Positions 5,421 through 8,365 of a stretch of DNA of 8,365 nt are shown one piece after another. The notes under the pieces are model-generated. The model saw only the letters and a list, made by a program, of their open reading frames with translations, did not search any database and had not been told where the DNA came from. The stretch comes from an uncultured Bacilli bacterium (lineage in GTDB: Bacteria; Bacillota_I; Bacilli_A; RF39; UBA660). How positions within the stretch are numbered: position 1 is the stretch's first letter; every line of letters starts with the position of its first letter. Where the stretch lies: contig CALVKK010000047.1 in assembly GCA_944332645.1 (NCBI GenBank), positions 1-8,365 on the forward strand, given 5' to 3'. Position numbers and translations under genes: made by a program.

Positions 5421-6620
5421 ATGAAGATAAGTTTAATTGATTTAACAAGGCAACATAATGAATTAAGTGATGATATAAATGAAGCTGTTTCTAATATTTT
5501 TCAAAAAAGTTCGTTTATAATGGGAGAGAATGTTAAAAATTTTGAACAGGAGTTTTCATCTTATTTAGGTATTAAACATAGCATTTCGGTTGGAAATGGT
5601 ACTGATGCATTGGTAATAGCATTAAAGGCGTTAAATATTGGTCCTGGCGATGAAGTTATAACGACTCCATTCACTTTTTTTTCGACTGCTGAAAGCATTG
5701 CCAGAGTTGGTGCAATTCCTGTATTTGTTGATGTTGAATTAACATCATATAATATTGATCCTAATAAAATAGAAGAAAAAATAACAGAAAAAACTAAAGC
5801 TATATTACCTGTTCATATTTTTGGAAATCCATGTGATATGATTAAAATTAATAATATAGCTAAAAAACATAATTTGTTCGTTATTGAAGATGCATGTCAA
5901 GCTGTCGGTGCTAAAATAGGTGATAAGATGATAGGGACATTATCTGATATCGCTTGTTTCTCTTTTTTTCCAACAAAGAATTTGGGTTGTGCTGGAGATG
6001 GCGGGATGATTGTAACAAATAATGATGATTTAGCTACCATTTGTCGGGCTTATCGTGTTCATGGTAGTGGTATAGACGGCAATCGTGCGTATAATTTAAT
6101 TAATCATGTTAATGAAGAAATAGTAGCTCAAGATAATGGTAATAATACAATTTACAATCCTATGAAGTATTATAATTATTTAATAGGTTTTAATTCACGC
6201 TTAGATGAGTTTCAGGCTGCAATCTTAAGATTGAAATTAAAAAAGCTTAATTTTTATAACGAAGATAGGATCAGATTAGCTATGAAATATAATTTAGAAT
6301 TAAAAGATACTAAATTAATTTTACCTAGTGTTCAAAACGATTACCGACATGTATATCATTTGTATATTTTAAACAGTGATAAACGTTCAAGTATTATTAA
6401 TTTTTTGAAAGAAAAAGGTATTGCAACTGGTATATATTATCAAATCCCTCTACATCTACAAAAAGCTTTTGAATATTTAAATTATAAAAAAGGCGATCTT
6501 CCAAACTGTGAGTATCTTTCTGAAAGGACCTTTGCAATTCCACTTTATTATGGTATGACAGAAGAAGAACAAAAATATATAATAGACTCTATTTTAGAAT
6601 GGAATAAAAATAATGAGTAA
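5421..6620 (+). CDS. DegT/DnrJ/EryC1 family PLP-dependent sugar aminotransferase (WbpE-like)
   Basis: A cytoplasmic pyridoxal-phosphate enzyme that transfers an amino group, usually from glutamate, to a 3-keto nucleotide sugar. Next to WbpD- and WbpA-like genes, the probable product is UDP-2-acetamido-3-amino-2,3-dideoxy-glucuronate. Family marks: N-terminal [17 protein letters not shown] (58-64), phosphate binding; [10 protein letters not shown] (82-91); EDACQAVGA (156-164) with Asp157 facing the PLP ring and Gln160; PLP-binding Lys186 in [28 protein letters not shown] (255-267). At 399 residues it is about 40 longer than the usual 360. The extra length sits mainly at 216-250, between the RVHGSG strand and the [12 protein letters not shown] motif. 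The start has AAGGAG six bases upstream. The stop overlaps the next start by 8 bases (ATGAGTAA), which implies translational coupling. The family is certain; the exact sugar is inferred from the neighbours. Confidence 0.93.
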   Translation: MKISLIDLTRQHNELSDDINEAVSNIFQKSSFIMGENVKNFEQEFSSYLGIKHSISVGNGTDALVIALKALNIGPGDEVITTPFTFFSTAESIARVGAIPVFVDVELTSYNIDPNKIEEKITEKTKAILPVHIFGNPCDMIKINNIAKKHNLFVIEDACQAVGAKIGDKMIGTLSDIACFSFFPTKNLGCAGDGGMIVTNNDDLATICRAYRVHGSGIDGNRAYNLINHVNEEIVAQDNGNNTIYNPMKYYNYLIGFNSRLDEFQAAILRLKLKKLNFYNEDRIRLAMKYNLELKDTKLILPSVQNDYRHVYHLYILNSDKRSSIINFLKEKGIATGIYYQIPLHLQKAFEYLNYKKGDLPNCEYLSERTFAIPLYYGMTEEEQKYIIDSILEWNKNNE

Positions 6621-7185
6621 GTATTTTGTTCATGAATCAAGTTATGTAGATAATAATTGCAGTATAGGTGAAGGAACAAAAATCTGGCATTTTTCTCATA
6701 TTATGGAAAATTCTAAAATTGGTAATAATTGTAATATTGGACAAAATGTTGTTATTTCACCAAATGTAATCATAGGTAATGGTGTAAAAATTCAAAACAA
6801 TGTTTCTGTTTATACTGGAGTGATTTGTGAGGATGGAGTTTTTTTAGGTCCTTCTTGTGTTTTTACTAATGTAATTAATCCTAGGTCTTTTATCGAAAGA
6901 AAGGATGAATATAAGCAAACGCTTATTAAAAAGGGTGCTAGTATTGGCGCTAATAGTACTATTGTTTGTGGGAATACTATAGGTAGTTATTCGTTAGTTG
7001 GAGCTGGCAGCGTTGTGACCAAGGATGTTCCAGATTATGCTATTGTTATGGGAAACCCGGCAAAAGTAGCTGGATATGTTTGTGAATGCGGAGTCAAATT
7101 AGACTCTAGTTATAAATGTAACCGATGTCATAAAATGTACAAAAAAGAAAATAATGGTTTAAAGGAGTGTAAAAATGAAAAATGA
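6613..7185 (+). CDS. Left-handed beta-helix N-acetyltransferase for UDP-3-amino sugar acid (WbpD-like)
   Basis: An acetyl-CoA-dependent enzyme that would acetylate the 3-amino group made by the upstream aminotransferase, giving a UDP-2,3-diacetamido-sugar acid. The 190 residues show hexapeptide repeats through about 12-155 (cSIGeGt, skIGnNc, nIGqNv, vIIGnGv, and later aSIGANStI, [19 protein letters not shown]), which fold into a triangular beta-helix and a trimer. Motifs typical of the WbpD/WlbB group are IWHFSHI (24-30), [10 protein letters not shown] (84-93) and the terminal [11 protein letters not shown] (146-156). A C-terminal four-cysteine cluster follows: C157-x-C159-x9-C169-x2-C172, a zinc-ribbon-like end. 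The gene overlaps its upstream neighbour by 8 bases and the downstream gene by 11; no good ribosome site precedes it, so coupled translation is likely. It could be a relative acting on another amino sugar, but the context favours the WbpD role. Confidence 0.9.
   Translation: MSKYFVHESSYVDNNCSIGEGTKIWHFSHIMENSKIGNNCNIGQNVVISPNVIIGNGVKIQNNVSVYTGVICEDGVFLGPSCVFTNVINPRSFIERKDEYKQTLIKKGASIGANSTIVCGNTIGSYSLVGAGSVVTKDVPDYAIVMGNPAKVAGYVCECGVKLDSSYKCNRCHKMYKKENNGLKECKNEK
7161..7167 (+). promoter_or_regulatory. Ribosome binding site that fixes the start at 7175
   Basis: AAAGGAG lies inside the end of the acetyltransferase gene, 7 bases before ATG at 7175, supporting that start and its 11-base overlap with the upstream stop. 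Confidence 0.8.
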
Positions 7186-8365
7186 AATTTTAAACAAAAT
7201 AAAAAATAAGGAAATTGTTGCTGGAGTAATTGGTCTTGGATATGTAGGATTGCCTTTAGCAGTAGAAATTGCTAATTCGGGTTTTAAGACAATTGGATTT
7301 GATGTACAAGAAAAAAAAGTGAATATGGTTAATAGTGGTGAAAATTATATTAACGATGTTAAAGAAGACACATTAAAAGAAGTTGTTAACAATAAATTAC
7401 TTTATGCTACTACAGATTATTCTAGAATAAAAGAATTAGATTTTATAGCTATATGTGTTCCAACTCCGTTAGATAAATATCAACAACCAGACGTTAGTTA
7501 TATTGTTTCATCAGCAAAAGAAATTGGCAAAAATATGAAAAAGAACACAATGATAGTTTTGGAGTCTACTACTTATCCTGGAACTACTGAAGAAGTATTA
7601 AAACCTATTTTGGAAGAATTGTCAGGTTTAAAATGCAATATTGATTTTTATTTAGGTTTTTCTCCTGAACGTGTTGATCCAGGTAATGAAATATATAAAA
7701 CCAAAAATACGCCTAAGATAATTGGTGGTTTGGGTAACGAAGCAAATGAATGCATATCAACTATGTATAGAAATTTTCTTGAAAGTGATGTTATTACAGT
7801 TTCATCACCCGCAATAGCTGAAATGGAAAAGATTTTAGAAAATACTTATCGTAACATTAATATTGGCCTTATTAATGAAATGGCAATTATTTGTAATCGT
7901 ATGGGTATAAATATTTGGGAGGTCATTGATGCTGCCAAAACTAAACCATATGGATTTCAAGCATTTTATCCAGGACCTGGATTAGGTGGTCATTGCATAC
8001 CTTTAGATCCATTTTATTTAACTTGGAGAGCTAGAGGTTTCGATTATCATACTAGATTAATAGAAATTTCTGGTGAAATCAACACAGGAATGCCTGAATA
8101 TATAGTTGATAGGTGTATTAAACAATTAAATAAAAAAGGATTGCCTATTTCTAAATCCAAAGTATTGATATGTGGTGTTGCTTATAAAGCAGATATTGAT
8201 GATTATCGTGAAAGTCCATCTTTAAAAATAGTTGATCATTTTGAAAGATTAGGTGCTAAAGTAGATTCATATGATCCATATATCTCAAATTATATTTATG
8301 AAGGCAAAAAGTATAATGTATTAACTACTATTACTGGGGAAGAAATAAAAAAATATGATTTAATC
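7175..8365 (+). CDS. UDP-N-acetyl-D-glucosamine 6-dehydrogenase (WbpA-like), 3' partial
   Basis: A cytoplasmic NAD-dependent enzyme of the UDP-glucose/GDP-mannose dehydrogenase family that oxidises C6 of the sugar twice to a carboxylate. Here it is probably UDP-GlcNAc to UDP-GlcNAc uronate, the first step of the pathway served by the two upstream genes. The frame stays open to the window end: 397 codons of an expected 430 or so. Seen in it: the Rossmann motif [13 protein letters not shown] (17-29, GxGxxG at 20-25); [29 protein letters not shown], typical of the WbpA branch; the central [17 protein letters not shown] with the family's conserved Lys and Asn; the catalytic Cys274 in [14 protein letters not shown]; and the C-terminal UDP-binding domain start [23 protein letters not shown]. 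All key residues in view are intact. A UDP-GalNAc or UDP-ManNAc dehydrogenase role (WbpO/WecC type) is less likely given the neighbours. Confidence 0.92.
   Translation, partial: MKNEILNKIKNKEIVAGVIGLGYVGLPLAVEIANSGFKTIGFDVQEKKVNMVNSGENYINDVKEDTLKEVVNNKLLYATTDYSRIKELDFIAICVPTPLDKYQQPDVSYIVSSAKEIGKNMKKNTMIVLESTTYPGTTEEVLKPILEELSGLKCNIDFYLGFSPERVDPGNEIYKTKNTPKIIGGLGNEANECISTMYRNFLESDVITVSSPAIAEMEKILENTYRNINIGLINEMAIICNRMGINIWEVIDAAKTKPYGFQAFYPGPGLGGHCIPLDPFYLTWRARGFDYHTRLIEISGEINTGMPEYIVDRCIKQLNKKGLPISKSKVLICGVAYKADIDDYRESPSLKIVDHFERLGAKVDSYDPYISNYIYEGKKYNVLTTITGEEIKKYDLI

Overview
The window comes from a very AT-rich, low-GC Gram-positive type bacterium using the standard bacterial code: tryptophan is TGG, and TGA serves as the stop codon of the acetyltransferase gene. 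The RNA polymerase tail, AAGGAG-type ribosome binding sites, extended -10 promoters (TGnTATAAT) and surface proteins with SH3, cadherin-like and dockerin modules fit an uncultured Bacilli lineage (Erysipelotrichia/RF39-like gut Firmicutes). This placement is inference. No mobile element, CRISPR array, tRNA or rRNA is visible.

Region 1 (1-709): the 3' end of rpoC (RNA polymerase beta'), a strong and probably bidirectional terminator, then a short AT-rich convergent intergenic stretch. Region 2 (710-1594, minus strand): a CDP-alcohol phosphatidyltransferase (PgsA-like phospholipid synthesis enzyme) with an unusual, highly charged C-terminal tail of about 95 residues.

Region 3 (1595-5311): a divergent intergenic region holding a palindrome and a terminator-like hairpin on the plus strand, then a two-gene surface operon. 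The first gene encodes a secreted SH3b + GH73 glucosaminidase (peptidoglycan hydrolase) that carries a cadherin-like beta-sandwich domain and ends in a type I dockerin. Eleven bases later comes a membrane-anchored protein with a cohesin-like outer domain and the same kind of cadherin-like domain. The attractive reading is a self-contained cohesin-dockerin pair that tethers an autolysin to the cell surface, without any cellulose-degrading context. A terminator closes the operon.

Region 4 (5312-8365): a promoter and a tightly overlapping operon for nucleotide-sugar synthesis: a DegT-family aminotransferase (WbpE-like), a left-handed beta-helix N-acetyltransferase (WbpD-like) and a UDP-GlcNAc 6-dehydrogenase (WbpA-like, cut by the window end). 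Together these are three steps of the route to UDP-2,3-diacetamido-2,3-dideoxy-glucuronic (or mannuronic) acid, a building block of surface polysaccharides. The 3-dehydrogenase (WbpB) and the optional 2-epimerase (WbpI) are not in the window and may lie downstream. The window thus moves from core transcription and lipid genes into a cell-envelope region.
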